Shown here: piece by piece, positions 49,136 to 60,341 of the stretch
How the letters are laid out: each line of letters starts with the position of its first letter
Numbering within the stretch: the first letter of the stretch is position 1
Origin: Tigriopus japonicus
Taxonomy: Eukaryota; Arthropoda; Copepoda; Harpacticoida; Harpacticidae
Assembly: GCA_010645155.1 (NCBI GenBank)
Contig: CM021319.1
Span: 6,573,330 to 6,637,329 of the forward strand
Length of the DNA stretch: 64,000 bases
Direction: 5' to 3'
Position numbers and translations under genes: made by a program
Notes under the pieces: generated by a model
What the model saw: only the letters and a program-made list of their open reading frames with translations
Told to the model about the DNA's origin: nothing
Databases searched by the model: none

Positions 49136-49360
49136 CAGGGGTCGGCAATCTTTTTTAGGTCAAGGCCCACGAAATTTGATTCGTGTTGTCAGGGGCCCAC
49201 CACACAGGCATTGTTAGGTTCAGGGGCCCACAAATTAGCGATTAAAGGGCTTTGGGCCCATGAGGCCCATTATTTTAGACTTTCGCCATAGCTCCTGGGC
49301 CCACCAACGACCACCCTTGGGCCCACATATGGGCCGTAGCCCAACGGTTGCCGACCCCTG
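49136..49360. mobile_element. hAT MITE (225 bp)
   Basis: The ends are CAGGGGTCGGCAA and, inverted, TTGCCGACCCCTG, a classic hAT terminal repeat. The flanking 8-bp duplications TTCTAAAG (49128-49135) and TTCTAGAG (49361-49368) differ at one base. The interior is rich in GGGCCCA words and has no coding capacity. Confidence 0.9.
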
Positions 49361-49789
49361 TTCTAGAGGCACTCTAGAGTTCTGGTTATTGTTTTTTTTA
49401 CCAAAAGTTGGTAAATGACAAATCTGAATGAATGGGCGCATAGTTCCAATTAAGAACGTTTTGCAGATCATCGCGGGACCTATTATATTTGGGCGAGAAA
49501 TTATTGCAGTCATTTAGCAACAGACGAAGCCAACAACGGACGTGGTGTCGTGGGCACAACAGTTTCCTACATTGATAGAGGTCATTTGTTCGGTTCTCCA
49601 TTCTGATCTTTCCCAATGAAACTTTTAGACGTTGTTTCACACCCACAGGCGGAGAACCATTCAGAAACAGGACTATTTTTGTGGTAATGGATTTATATTA
49701 TACCTTTATTTTTTACAGGGAATGGGAAAGTTAATCATTAACTTTATTGGGTATAGTTAACAATTATATGATATTTGGTCAATCTACGA

Positions 49790-50536
49790 GTTACTGTTGG
49801 CAGATCCTTCTTTAAATGCTGTTAGAGGATCAGCTCATGCATTTTCCGGACGAAGATCTATGGGCAACAAATCGAACAATGAAGGAGCCCAATAAAGAAG
49901 AGAGGAGGACTTCAGAGTGCAAACTAGCTTGGATTACTTGGGATTTGGAGGTGCTTTCAGAACGTAAGTAAAATCACTTCAATCGCTACAGCTGACCCCA
50001 AATCCTGGGTTAGGACAGAGCCCATGACAGCCCGATTGTGATAAAATTTTGTATCTGGTCAGTGATTGTTGTCCTTTGTATGTGCATCGTTCCCGCTTGT
50101 TTCCGCTTTGTCTACATCTTGATGGGGGTGTCTCTGCGTATTTTGGCATTTTCATTCCTTCTACTTTATTTTTATTCAATTGGACTCGAAGTGCAAAAAT
50201 TGTCCTCTTTCCTTTTTCCCCTGCCTAAGCTATACTCTTTTTTAGACATTGTGTTTTAGAGTGGCTTAACCAATAAACAATAAAGTCAAATACATGAGTG
50301 ATTGTTCTAAGATGAGCTCGAAACCCATTCTGTTCAGGGAAAATGACATCATACACTTCCAAACAATCTACAAGCTTGGACTTCATGATGTTCTCAAAAA
50401 CTTTTGCCGTACTGGAGGTCAGAGAAATGCACCTTATAGGTCGGTTGTTGAGGTAGTTTGGAAGTATAGTAAGAGCATATCTAGAGGCATAGAAGAAGTA
50501 TAGAAGAAGAATATGAGATGGAGTAGAATTAACCAT
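49790..50536 (-). mobile_element. LINE remnant with reverse-transcriptase fragment
   Basis: On the - strand, 50225-50536 encodes NRPIRCISLTSSTAKVFENI...EVYDVIFPEQNGFRAH. This is the recognisable RPISL-T---K--E-I ... QNGFR segment of non-LTR reverse transcriptase. The stretch 49790-50030 matches the ORF2 tail region also found at 8480-8721 and 9275-9405. The catalytic FADD part between them is missing. The right end overlaps an inverted repeat. Confidence 0.72.
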
Positions 50537-50697
50537 GCTCGATCAAGTTTTGCTACACAAGCTGCGGTTTTCAATCACAGCTTATATAGTAAAACTTGAT
50601 TGAGAATGGCTATTTCTACTGTGTCGTATATGCTTCTTTTGTGTTTCTAGATATGCTTTTACTATACTTCCAAACTACCTCAACAACTGACTTATAT
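50440..50697. repeat. Near-perfect palindrome with ~125 bp arms
   Basis: The arm 50440-50569 (GTTGTTGAGGTAGTTTGGAA...) is the diverged reverse complement of 50571-50697. Almost no loop separates AAGCTGCGGTT from AATCACAGCTT. The left arm overlaps LINE reverse-transcriptase sequence, so part of the LINE has been duplicated head to head. Confidence 0.75.
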
Positions 50698-51205
50698 TTA
50701 CTAGGACGAGCCTTCAACCTCCGCTCTTCAAAATTTGTCGCGTTGTGGATTGAAGAGACTCGAAATTGCCTATCTGAAAAATGGACAATGTGATGGCTGG
50801 CACTGCTGGCCGGGCGAGGCTCAAACCTCCGACCCTAGCACCCACAATCCAAGAATTTGTTTCTGCCGGGAAAAACAGAGTCATAACCAGGACTGCCTAT
50901 AAAACAGTTTAGGGTCCCAAATTCTAAAGTTATTTAGTAAACCTTGTTTTTTTTGATTGGCCAAGTCAAGGACCTCTCTAAAAACGTTCTCCACGGCCAA
51001 GTGGATCAAGAATGAAAGCTTCGTTTGCATTGTTTTTGAAAAGCAAGAACATTGTCGAACCTTGTTCTTCAGGCAATGGCGAAGAATGCCATATTGCAGG
51101 TAATTTATTTGCTGAAATGAGTCTTGTAATCTGACAAAAACGATTTTGAGGGTTAACAATGTTGCTTTCATGACTTGATTGGATCATTTGCAAGTTAGAC
51201 AACTC

Positions 51206-54200
51206 TTAAAGGTCCACTTGACGAGATGTCCGTGATGATCTTGGCGATTCCTCTGATTTAACTTGATCCTCTTCGTTGATTTGGGAAAGCCTATACGTAA
51301 CCGAAAGCTTGTCTCGATTGGGTGACGATGTGAGCATCGTTGACGATGAATCCATGAAATCCGACTCGTCATGGTCATTGAGAGAAGACTGATCTTTATG
51401 GCTTGAAGGATCATCATCCGAAAGACTGTCTTCATCATCGTCAACATCATCATCATCATCCATAGATAGAGTAGGTGCATTGGAATACGGAAAGCCATCT
51501 GATCTGCAAAGTTTTTGCAACAACTCGTGCATGTTGTCCAGTTTCGATTCCAGTTGGCGAATAGTTTGGTGGAGGTTTTTCAAAGTGGAAGCGTCCGTTC
51601 CCCGTTTTTGTGACAATCTGAAAATAATAATAATGTTTATTGCGACTTTTCGTCATGTCAGGCAGGTCAAAACACAAGTGTAAAATAAAATAAAAAATAA
51701 AAATATACGTGTATGGTCATATACATGATTAAATGACAATGTCAATGGTTAAAACGTATAAATAGATGAGTAAAATTGTGATATCACAGTTGAGTTGACT
51801 AGAATGCGTTTCATAGACGATGATAAAACGGAATCGAAATACCTTTGCCATCTAACTTACTCGTCACATTTATCCTTGATGCTCTTGTTCAAGTGAGATG
51901 GAAGAGCTCTATGGCCTTTGTAGCTCTCCGGCTCGTATTCCCATACATTTCGATATTTGCCCTCCAATCCATGAAGTTTCCTTCGAAGGAATTTTTGGAG
52001 GAATGACGGGAGCTTGTAGAAGAGAGGAGAGAACAAAATACTCTCCATGTAGGAGATCAGATGAACTTGCTGAATGGATTGATGGAGTCTGGATTTCTTG
52101 TACAACTCTTGTACATCTGACACAGCCATACCGAAAAGCAAGTTCATGATCACGATGGCCACCACGATGATAAAAATTGTCAAGATGGCATGAGCAGTTA
52201 TCGGAAAGTACTGCGGAATATCTTCGTCATCGATGTACCCAATGCCATGCGTTTCGGAATTGTTGGTTTGAGTGATATTCAAGAAAATTGTGTCACGTTG
52301 TGGATAGTAGAGATCGTTGTACTCAATCTCTCCCGTCATCATCACCAAGACCTACGTATGTCAATAAGAAATTTGAATGACACCCTAATGCTATAGAAAC
52401 AAAAAAGTGGTAGCTACCTTGATCGGTGCGGAGAGTGCCTCCACGAAGGCAACCTCTTTGGGAAAAAGAACCACAAATGAGAGGCCAAAGCCAAGAATGA
52501 GGGAAATATACGCCACGAAGAAGTTGAAGAAACTCCACCCCACGTTTAGTAGCATTTGGACGTATTTTCCAAATCTGGGAACTTTGCCAATAAGGAACAT
52601 TTGTAAGATCCATGTGGTAAGTACACCAATTCCTGCAGCATGAAATTGCCAAGAGGAAAATGTGGGATCTTCTGGTCCAAATCCAAAAGGGTTGAAGTGG
52701 AAACTGATCAGAGGAAAGGACAGAATCGTCATCAAATTGAGGACCGATTCCCATTCTTTGAAGTACATGTCTTTGAGATGGATGAACTTGGTAGTTTCAC
52801 GAGCCACGTAGATTAAATTGAAAACGATGAGCAATAACCAAGACACTCTGGCGCTATTTACGGCAGCCAAATGATCTGGTGAATGAAAATCACACTTGGA
52901 TTCTCGGAATACTCGTTCCATATAGGAAAGGTCTTGAATTGCCATGAAATCCTTTGGTTTGCAAAGTCCATTGTACACAGATACGATGTACACGGAGTAG
53001 GTTATCGAGTAGATCAGGTGACTGATCAAGATAATGATGTAGTAGAGCCACTTGATCTGTTGCCACTTCAGATGAAGAAAGCTCAATGAGAGAGGGTGCA
53101 TGAGGATTTTCTCGAGCCGAGCAGGATCGTTGTTGTGCATTTGCAGAATCTCCGTGAAGAGACCCACTTCACTTATGTAGTAGTTACCCGCCGATGGCAT
53201 TAGCAGATTGAAGTCCATCTTTACCGAGGTCTCGTATTCCTGCTCAGGCCTTCCAATTTGCATCCCACTGTCAAGGCGTTCCTCAATGGTTTTCAATGTA
53301 TTTGGCACGTATTTCATCACAAAGTACAGAGCTGATTTTCCCGCCTTGTTGCGCAAACACAGATCCGCTCCATTTTTTATCAGCAGCTTCACTCGTCGAA
53401 TTTTCCGGTTGAGAGCAGCCAAATGTAAGGCCGTGGTTCCATTTACATCACCTTGATTGATGTTGGCACCTCGATTCAAAAGAAGTTGCATACATTCTGT
53501 GGCGCCTTTTAGGTTAGAATTGATGGCAAAGTGGAGCGGAGGTCGACCTTCACAATCCAAACTATCGACATCTGCCCCGTGTTCGATCAACAGTCGCATT
53601 ACTGGAACCGAATGCATTTTGGCGGCAAGGTGGAGAGGGGTCTCCTCATGGGAGTTTTTGGCATTAGCATCCGAGTTTCCTTTGAGCAACAGTTCAGATG
53701 TCTCGACATAACCATTGGCAGCCGCAATGTGTAGAGCTGTTTCGCGCACATTTTCACCCCGAAGGGCATCGACCAAGACCCCCTCTTCCAAGAGAACTTT
53801 GGCACACTCGTGAAAGTTGTGCTCGGCGGCGGTGTGAAGTGGCGTCTCGGTGAATTTCCCTTTGCCCGTTTTATTGGCTTTGTTCTTGAGCAAATATTTA
53901 ACCGTGTCCAATTGATTAGCTCTCACTGCAACATGCAACACGGATTGGCCATCTCTGTCCTCGCCAATATTTAGATTTCCTGTTTCCGTCGCTCTGCTGC
54001 TATCGGTTAAGAGCTCCAATGTGCGAATGTCGCCATTCATGGCTGCGAAATGCATTGGTGTGAACTTGTTTGTGTTGTTCCAGTAATTGGGCGAAAACCC
54101 TCTCTCCAATAAGAGCGACACACATTTGTAGGCCTGTTTCTGCACAGCGATGTGCAAGAGCCCATTGCCCTCACTGGCTTGCCTTTGGAGTTTGGGTCTC

Positions 54201-55060
54201 ACTTTCGTATGGGGGGTTCTCTCACTCTCGGGGTCGTCGTGATTGTTTTCGAACAGATCCAAAATCTCTGCCAGCATCTCCTCTTTATCCTCCTTGATGG
54301 CGATCAGAGCGGCACAACTGCACGCAGCCTCATCTTCCATGCAAAGTAGTGCCAAAGAGGTGAAATCATCCTTGAGAACGGCTTGTTCCACGTCGGGTTT
54401 CTTGTCGGTGATGTGACTATGAAGTCTGTGCATGCTCTCCACCATGAAGCCCACCGCACTGAAGGAGAGGCTGGACTTTTTTTCGAGGCCTAATTCTCTG
54501 GGCATATTGCTTAAACTGATCACTTCAGGCTTCTTCGTGAATGTTCCTTGGACGATTCCAACATGTTGTTGTTGAAGAGAGACGCTTCGAACTCTTGAGT
54601 TTGAGTCATTGAATCCAATTGGCTTTGAGCCAACACCGGATCCTGTTGTTGATTCTGCAGTTCTTGCTCCTGGTGCCTTTCGATGATTCGCTGTCTTCCT
54701 TCCCAAGTAACTGGATTCCGAATGTGATTTGATCATTAGCTTCGTGTTGCGCGGAAATGTCTTGGCGCGTGCGGCACTCTCGTAATTGGGTTTGCCATTG
54801 GCATTCATAGTAGGTTTAGTGGTGCTACTTGTGGTGGTCGGCGACCTGATACTAAGTCCTGGTTTATTTGCTTGATGAAGACCCTCGTCACCTCCGAACG
54901 GTTGTGCTGGTTGACTTGTGATTGCCCTGTCCCTGGTGATGGCAGACATCCGATTTGTTGGTTTCCTCGTTGCTTTTTGCGGCAATGAAGACTCTGTTTC
55001 ATCCCCTTCCAGCTCGAGCCCTGAGAGTAATTTCTCATTTCCGGCGGAGTTAGAGGCCAT
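51206..55060 (-). CDS. TRPA-family cation channel (pyrexia-like)
   Basis: Three exons (52418-55060, 51861-52351, 51206-51617) give 1181 residues. A Ser/Thr-rich N-terminus leads into about eight ankyrin repeats (about 295-590) with repeated TPLHxAA cores, such as FTPMHFAAMNG, ETPLHTAAEHN and TTALHLAALNR. Six membrane segments follow: S1 from about residue 660, S5 as NFFVAYISLILGFGLSFVVL, a pore stretch VLVMMTGEIEY, and S6 as IFIIVVAIVIMNLLFGMAV. The tail has a coiled coil (LHQTIRQLESKLDNMHELLQ) and an Asp-rich run. TRPA channels open to heat, irritants or mechanical force in sensory cells. The repeat number and pore resemble insect pyrexia/waterwitch more than TRPA1. The start is the first ATG (MASNSAGNEKLL). 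The exon 3 acceptor abuts an ATT repeat tail. Confidence 0.9.
51623..51645 (-). mobile_element. SINE 3' tail fragment in a TRPA intron
   Basis: On the - strand this reads CGCAATAAACATTATTATT, the same tail that ends the SINE in POFUT1 intron 3. No tRNA head is visible, so it would be a 5'-truncated copy. The ATT repeat runs straight into the TTTTCAG acceptor of TRPA exon 3. Confidence 0.5.
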
Positions 55061-57098
55061 CACCGCTTTGTTCGTCTGGCTAGAGTCTCACCAAATTGGC
55101 TTCAAGTCGAGGACATAATACGTTGTAGGAAGTAGTATAAACACCACACATAAGCATACTCAAAAGATGATTCCATTGAGACCACGCTCGTTTTTTAAAC
55201 TAAACATGGTAGTCTACGTATATGGTAGTGTGTCACAGCCTGAGGCTTGGGGAGTTTTAAGGCTTTATCGCCTCATTCACAAGATATCGGAAGTGTTTTG
55301 ACGTGATAAAGGCATAGGCATAGACATCACTCACCGCTTGGGCATATTTCAAAGGAATCGGTGCACTTAACCTCATATTCCTAGAGCGTGTCGAGAATTG
55401 GACCACATAAAAATTTAGCTAAAGTGACTGGAAGGGAGACATGACGAGTCTTTTGAACACAGTAAACACTCGGATCAGCTTTCAAAATTCCTCTCACACA
55501 TGAATGCTTAAAAGCCCTCTCAAGAATTCCCTGTTCAAGGTGATGATGTTCTATGCGTAAGGCAGATCATGTTGCTGCTTGGAAGGAAAACTTGATTCTG
55601 GTTGGAAAATGATTCTGAGAATTCGTCTAAACTCATCGTGTTGGTCGGTCGGTCGGTCGGTCCATTGGTGGGTAGCCCGATTTCTGTGGCCAGTGGGACT
55701 CTTGCATGATTTTACGCCGTCCAGCCATGGTGCAGAAGGTAACTAACTACCTCTCATTCTCCCTCCCTACCTGAAACATCCGCTTTGCTCTGCTTCTCTT
55801 GGTTATCCTCTTCATGTGACCAGAGCTAGTAGCAAGAGTGTGAGAATTTTTGCTCATATAAAAGAGGCTCTCCATCATCGCTCTCTCGATCTACGAACCC
55901 CGTCCCTTCGTATCTGCCACTCACACTGGCGACGTCGTTGTAAATAGAACCTGGGCTTGTGTTTGAGGTGCCCCAAAGCAAACTTGGTAGTGGAAACAGA
56001 CCCGTCCTTTTGAAGTGTTTGGTTTTGGAGCTTGAGAAGGAGACATCTCTGAACGATATGCACGTGCACCATGCGAATGCCGCGATTTCCAGTCAAATCT
56101 CAATTTCGACTTCAAACAACGTTTCTAAGTAAAAACGTGTTCACTAATCGGTCCAGACAGTCCCATGATAGTAGCAAATCATATTTTGATTGAGCTAGTA
56201 TTTATCAAGAAGAGAAGCCATTCCTGTTGGCGAATTTCATTTTATGTGGTAAAAATCGATTTTGAGGTCGTGAAAAAACCAACGAGTAATTTCCACTCAT
56301 AGAGACGAACGATTTGACTTTTTGTCGGCTATTATTTGGTCGCGGTTTGCAATATTTGATGGAGGTATGCACAATTGACAATGAAGAATACTTGTTTTCT
56401 TTTCAACGTTAACATTGAAATTGGAATTTCATGCAGATTCATCATTGCATAGGATGGATCTTGTTAGTAGCCGCTGATTGGAACTTATTGTTTAGACGAT
56501 GATAAGAGCTTTGATGAGTTGATGGGAATTCACCTTCGGAAAGGACACGACTTCTTTTGAGTTTTGCGATTGGAGGCACGTCTGTAGTTTACTGGGCAGG
56601 AAGTCGAGATAATACCCCGTGCTAATAATACCACGCGTCAGTAACAGGTACTACAATATTTCACAAGGCCAACTGAACGGTGGAAGTTGAAATCAACAAC
56701 ATTTGACAAATTATGCCGGGATCAATGGAGTCACTAGAATCAAGTTAAATGTTTCCCGTTGGTTCTTTTTCCATTGATGGTAGTAGAAATGACGGTCCAA
56801 TGGAGTTGGTGAGAGAGATGGAATAATTTGAATGCACAATCAGATAACCTCATGTCATTCGAGTTCGCATTTATTTGAAGTCAAGACTCCTCGTTAGTTT
56901 TCTTTCCGAGGGGGATTCTTATCAGTCGAAAATTATCCATTCATTAATGCTAATTACTTGGGAGGAAAAGCATGGTTATCAATTATGTTTATTTCTTAAT
57001 ATGAGGTGTAGACGATTATTTGCTCGATAAAAAAAAGAAAAAAAAACCAATTTCTTATCACAGGTGACATTTAAACCGATCAAAAACTCCCGCAAGAT
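55061..57098. other. TRPA upstream region and P4HA 3' flank
   Basis: No gene is recognised. A GGTC tetranucleotide repeat lies at 55642-55662. A good TATA box on the + strand is at 55857-55864, with no identified product downstream. Confidence 0.45.
55857..55864 (+). promoter_or_regulatory. TATA box (TATAAAAG), orphan
   Basis: A consensus TATAAAAG, followed about 30 bp later by a pyrimidine-rich start-like region. Downstream on the + strand there are only short frames (for example 24 codons at about 56059-56133). It could begin a non-coding RNA or an upstream exon of an unseen gene, or be fortuitous. Confidence 0.3.
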
Positions 57099-59892
57099 TT
57101 ATCTAAAAGGTCCATATTGTCTGGTCTTTGGGCTCAAGGCACAAGGTCTGTTTTTCCATTGAGGAGTGTATCCAATCCATTTGTTGCCAACTGAAAGATA
57201 ATTCAATAGAGCATGAATTTAGGTCCTTGAGTGCTCATGCATAACCAGCTTGAAGTTGTTCAGACTTACTCCACTTTTGACCAAGGAGAACGGGACAAGC
57301 AGCATGAAGGGTTAAGTAGTCTGGTCGGCCATCACTCTTAAGGTTAAACCAAAACGCAGCAGAGCCCTTTTCAGGAAAGATGGACACGCCCAAGAATGGC
57401 CAGACAGTCGCACCCCCTGCAAACCAGAGCAAGAATTGAACAGTACCTTCAGGGATTTTTTGTCAATTGAGATTCACTCACCTGCGATCGGAGCATCTAA
57501 AACGGTCATGACGGTAGAAATACGATTCACTCTAGAGGTAGCGTCTCGAAAGGCATTTGGGTCCCATTTGCTAAAATCAGGGTGTGTACCGTAGTGACCT
57601 CCAATACCATAGTTGCCACACTAGAAAATGATTTCATATGAGAAATAAAGCAAAAATAATATTTCCATTTCTTGTTTCACCATGAAGGCATCTGATTCCT
57701 CTTTAAAACTGGAGGCGCGAAGTCCTGTAATGTGTTCCACTCGTCGAGTCATTTTCTCCAAGTGAATATTGTGAGCTTCATGAGGCCAAGCACTATAAAA
57801 ATCAAAAAAATATATACATCTGACTTTTTGCCCTAACTTTAGTTGCGCTTACTTTTTCATCGTCCAATCGTTAATCTGATGTCTTGGGTTCATTCGACCG
57901 GGTGGAAAGTCCAAATGAGGACCCAGAAATCGCGTGAGATTGTCACATTCATGAGGGTACATGAGCTCTCTTAGCACGGCAATGTAAGGTTCCTTGCTTT
58001 GAATTTCTACTTTCATGGGGCCCAATCGCAACCAAGGCGAGTTGTTATGGGCATAGGTGCAAAACAGATCCTTTGTATCATTGGCGGTCTAAAAGCAAAG
58101 GTTGAAGGGATTAAGTTGAGGATTCAAATTAAGTGTTTAGAAGGCTTCTTGTCTACCCTAAAGGTGACCCCTGTGCAAAGAAGTTCCTTTTGAAGATCGG
58201 CTTTCTGTTTGACCTCTGGCATTTCGAGTGCTCTGTGATTTTCGGCCCTTTCTTCGTCGGTGATGGGATCTTTGAGCTCGAAGGTCTTCTTCTTGAATTT
58301 CTTCTTCTTTCGCAATTTTGGGTCTAATGGGAGATCGTGGGTTCGAGCCCCAGAGCGAGAACCTCTCCGAATCTATTGATAAATTGCAAAATGGCATCAA
58401 TCCAATCCAATAAAAAATAGTAATTGGAAACGTCAATTCCAATTCACTTACCAATGTTTCATCGTGGAGAATCTTGGCGTTTCGAATGTCTAATTGAATA
58501 TCTGTTAAATTCCTTTTGCTGGCCATGAACGTTTCAAAGGGCTTCTCGTTGGAAGCTTCTTCATTTTGGAATTTGTCTACTAGAACTCCATAGAAATCAA
58601 CCATGGTATTGTACAAGCCCTGAACTTTACCCTGACGAGCGATTAGGTCCAAGTCCCAAGCTGAAACAATTCAATGCATGTATGTAGTCAAGAGCCATTG
58701 AATTCTCTGGACGACCAGGTTAGGGATAAGAATTTTGATTTCTTTTAACAACTTACCAATATCGTTCTTTGACAAATTATGTTTTCTTTGTGTCGTGTTC
58801 GTACAATATTACCCATACGTTTTTCAAAATCCTGCTCAATCAAACATCAGTCAAAATTTATGCACTCTCAAAGTCCAGAACATGGTGCGATTGAGTTGGC
58901 TCTCAATGATGTTTTAATTTAACACATAAGGGCGTGCTCATTTATTCTATGCACTCTTATGTCTAGGGAAGATACTAACTTTTCACTCTGGCATTCGATT
59001 GAGCTGAAAATTGAAATACGTGGTCTACTCAACACAAGGAGGGGGTCATTTGCTGAAAAAAGCCATCACTTTGTTCGTACTAGAAATCATGATACATTTT
59101 ACTAACGTCTTCGACCACAAAATTCAGCGGTTCTTAATGTAATACTTGAGTTTATGGATGGTACACAATTGACACAATGATTGGTTAGGTGTACCTGTTA
59201 ACTTCAGAACGCTGGGTTCCGATAAGGCATGGATTCCATTTTTGATTTTGGCTTCAATGACGCCATTCTCAATCATTTGGGTGCTATTTAGACTGTATAG
59301 TGAGTGTAAGCGAGCTAATCCGTATGCAGCTCCATGAATATCGTGCTCATCGGGAAGTTTTTCTTTTTCTCTGTCTCTCAACTCATCTGAAAAGGATTTC
59401 ATTTATGATGTCACGAGAGGAATTGTGGAATGAATTCTTTGCAAATTGAGAATGAGCGCAGCGCTTTACCAAAGATTTGACGAGTTTCGTTTTCCACTTT
59501 GAAAAATTGCTCTCGGATCTCTTGCCAACCAAGAGCAACATGTCGGATCATGAGGTATCCATTAATTGGTTGTCCCAAGTAATCAAAGTTGGGCTCTTGG
59601 TTTAATTGAGCTTCCTTATGACTTTTGATGTATCTGTGGATGGAGCCTTATTCATAAGTGTGCACTTACGTATATCTTTTTTTTAAATATTTTGTTGACC
59701 TTACTTGACTAGCGATGCTTTCATGTCGTCCATGTTTTGGATGGCTTTTTCCATGTTTCGCACAACTTCGATCTCATTTTTCCACAACTCGTTGAGCTGC
59801 CCCAAAGATGTGAACAAGTCATGGCCACCATAGTTAGCCAAATTGATGCGACAAATGCTAAATAACGTGATGAGGACACCAATCACTCGCAT
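57099..59892 (-). CDS. P4HA: Prolyl 4-hydroxylase alpha subunit
   Basis: Ten exons: 59705-59892, 59470-59633, 59195-59386, 58452-58660, 58157-58372, 57853-58088, 57681-57792, 57482-57620, 57270-57416 and 57099-57190. They encode 564 residues. A signal peptide (MRVIGVLITLFSICRINLA) precedes the N-terminal P4HA dimerisation domain (LFTSLGQLNELW). The catalytic dioxygenase core has the iron ligands HxD in YGTHPDFSKWD and His in TLHAACPVL. The 2-oxoglutarate lysine is in the segment from GQKW to NKWIGY. The enzyme hydroxylates proline in collagen-like chains in the ER lumen, with protein disulphide isomerase as beta subunit. The peptide-binding TPR region is divergent. Exon 5 begins with RRGSRSGARTHDLPLDPK, which looks like translated tRNA-type sequence. 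The exon chain is my prediction; phases agree throughout. Confidence 0.88.
58330..58372 (+). mobile_element. tRNA-like fragment inside P4HA exon 5
   Basis: On the + strand, antisense to P4HA, the sequence GTGGGTTCGAGCCCC contains a B box (GGTTCGAGCC), followed by GAGCGAGAACC resembling an acceptor end. No A box or 5' half is present. On the - strand it encodes SGARTHDLP, a peptide often produced by translated tRNA/SINE sequence. Confidence 0.45.
58926..59115 (+). repeat. Single-arm copy of the 20-kb fold-back family
   Basis: Matches one arm of the element at 19888-20372, with blocks such as TTGAGCTGAAAATTGAAAT, GGTCATTTGCTG and AGAAATCAT in the same order and spacing. It lies in P4HA intron 3. 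Only one arm is evident here. Confidence 0.7.
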
Positions 59893-60341
59893 TTTTATTT
59901 TAGTTTAGAAAACTTTCACCATCTGACGTTTGGTGATCACCCAAAAAAAGAACAGAGTCGAAAATCTTTCTGTACATGCACTTTTTGTCGAAGCCCAGGT
60001 AATAATGCTGAGTACAAAGTGGTATCAAGTATTTTTCCTTGTGACCCAGTGAAAATGTTCCGAAGAAACAAACCCTCGCACCCTCGATTTTCTTCTTTTT
60101 TTTCTATGGCAACATCTGATCCACCTAAAATTCCACGAATCAAAAATATGATCGAAACGTTAGGCTTTGAGAAAAACCTCGAGAACCAGCAACATTATTT
60201 TCATGTACTTCATAGGTTTGAAATAATGATGTATTTGTATTTTAATCCTACTGACAAATTTCAATAATGCAAGTTGAAAACAATTGTTAGGCCATATCTC
60301 CTTGTGACCGTAAATCAAATATTGAACAAGGATGTTTTTAT
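59893..60341. other. Spacer between P4HA and the acidic protein gene
   Basis: About 0.45 kb holding the P4HA promoter and the 3' UTR of the next gene on the same strand. No feature is recognised. Confidence 0.45.

Noticed and set aside
50750..50865. B-box-like GGTTTGAGCC on the - strand
   Set aside because: No A box at the right distance and no acceptor pairing, so a tRNA or SINE call is not supported.
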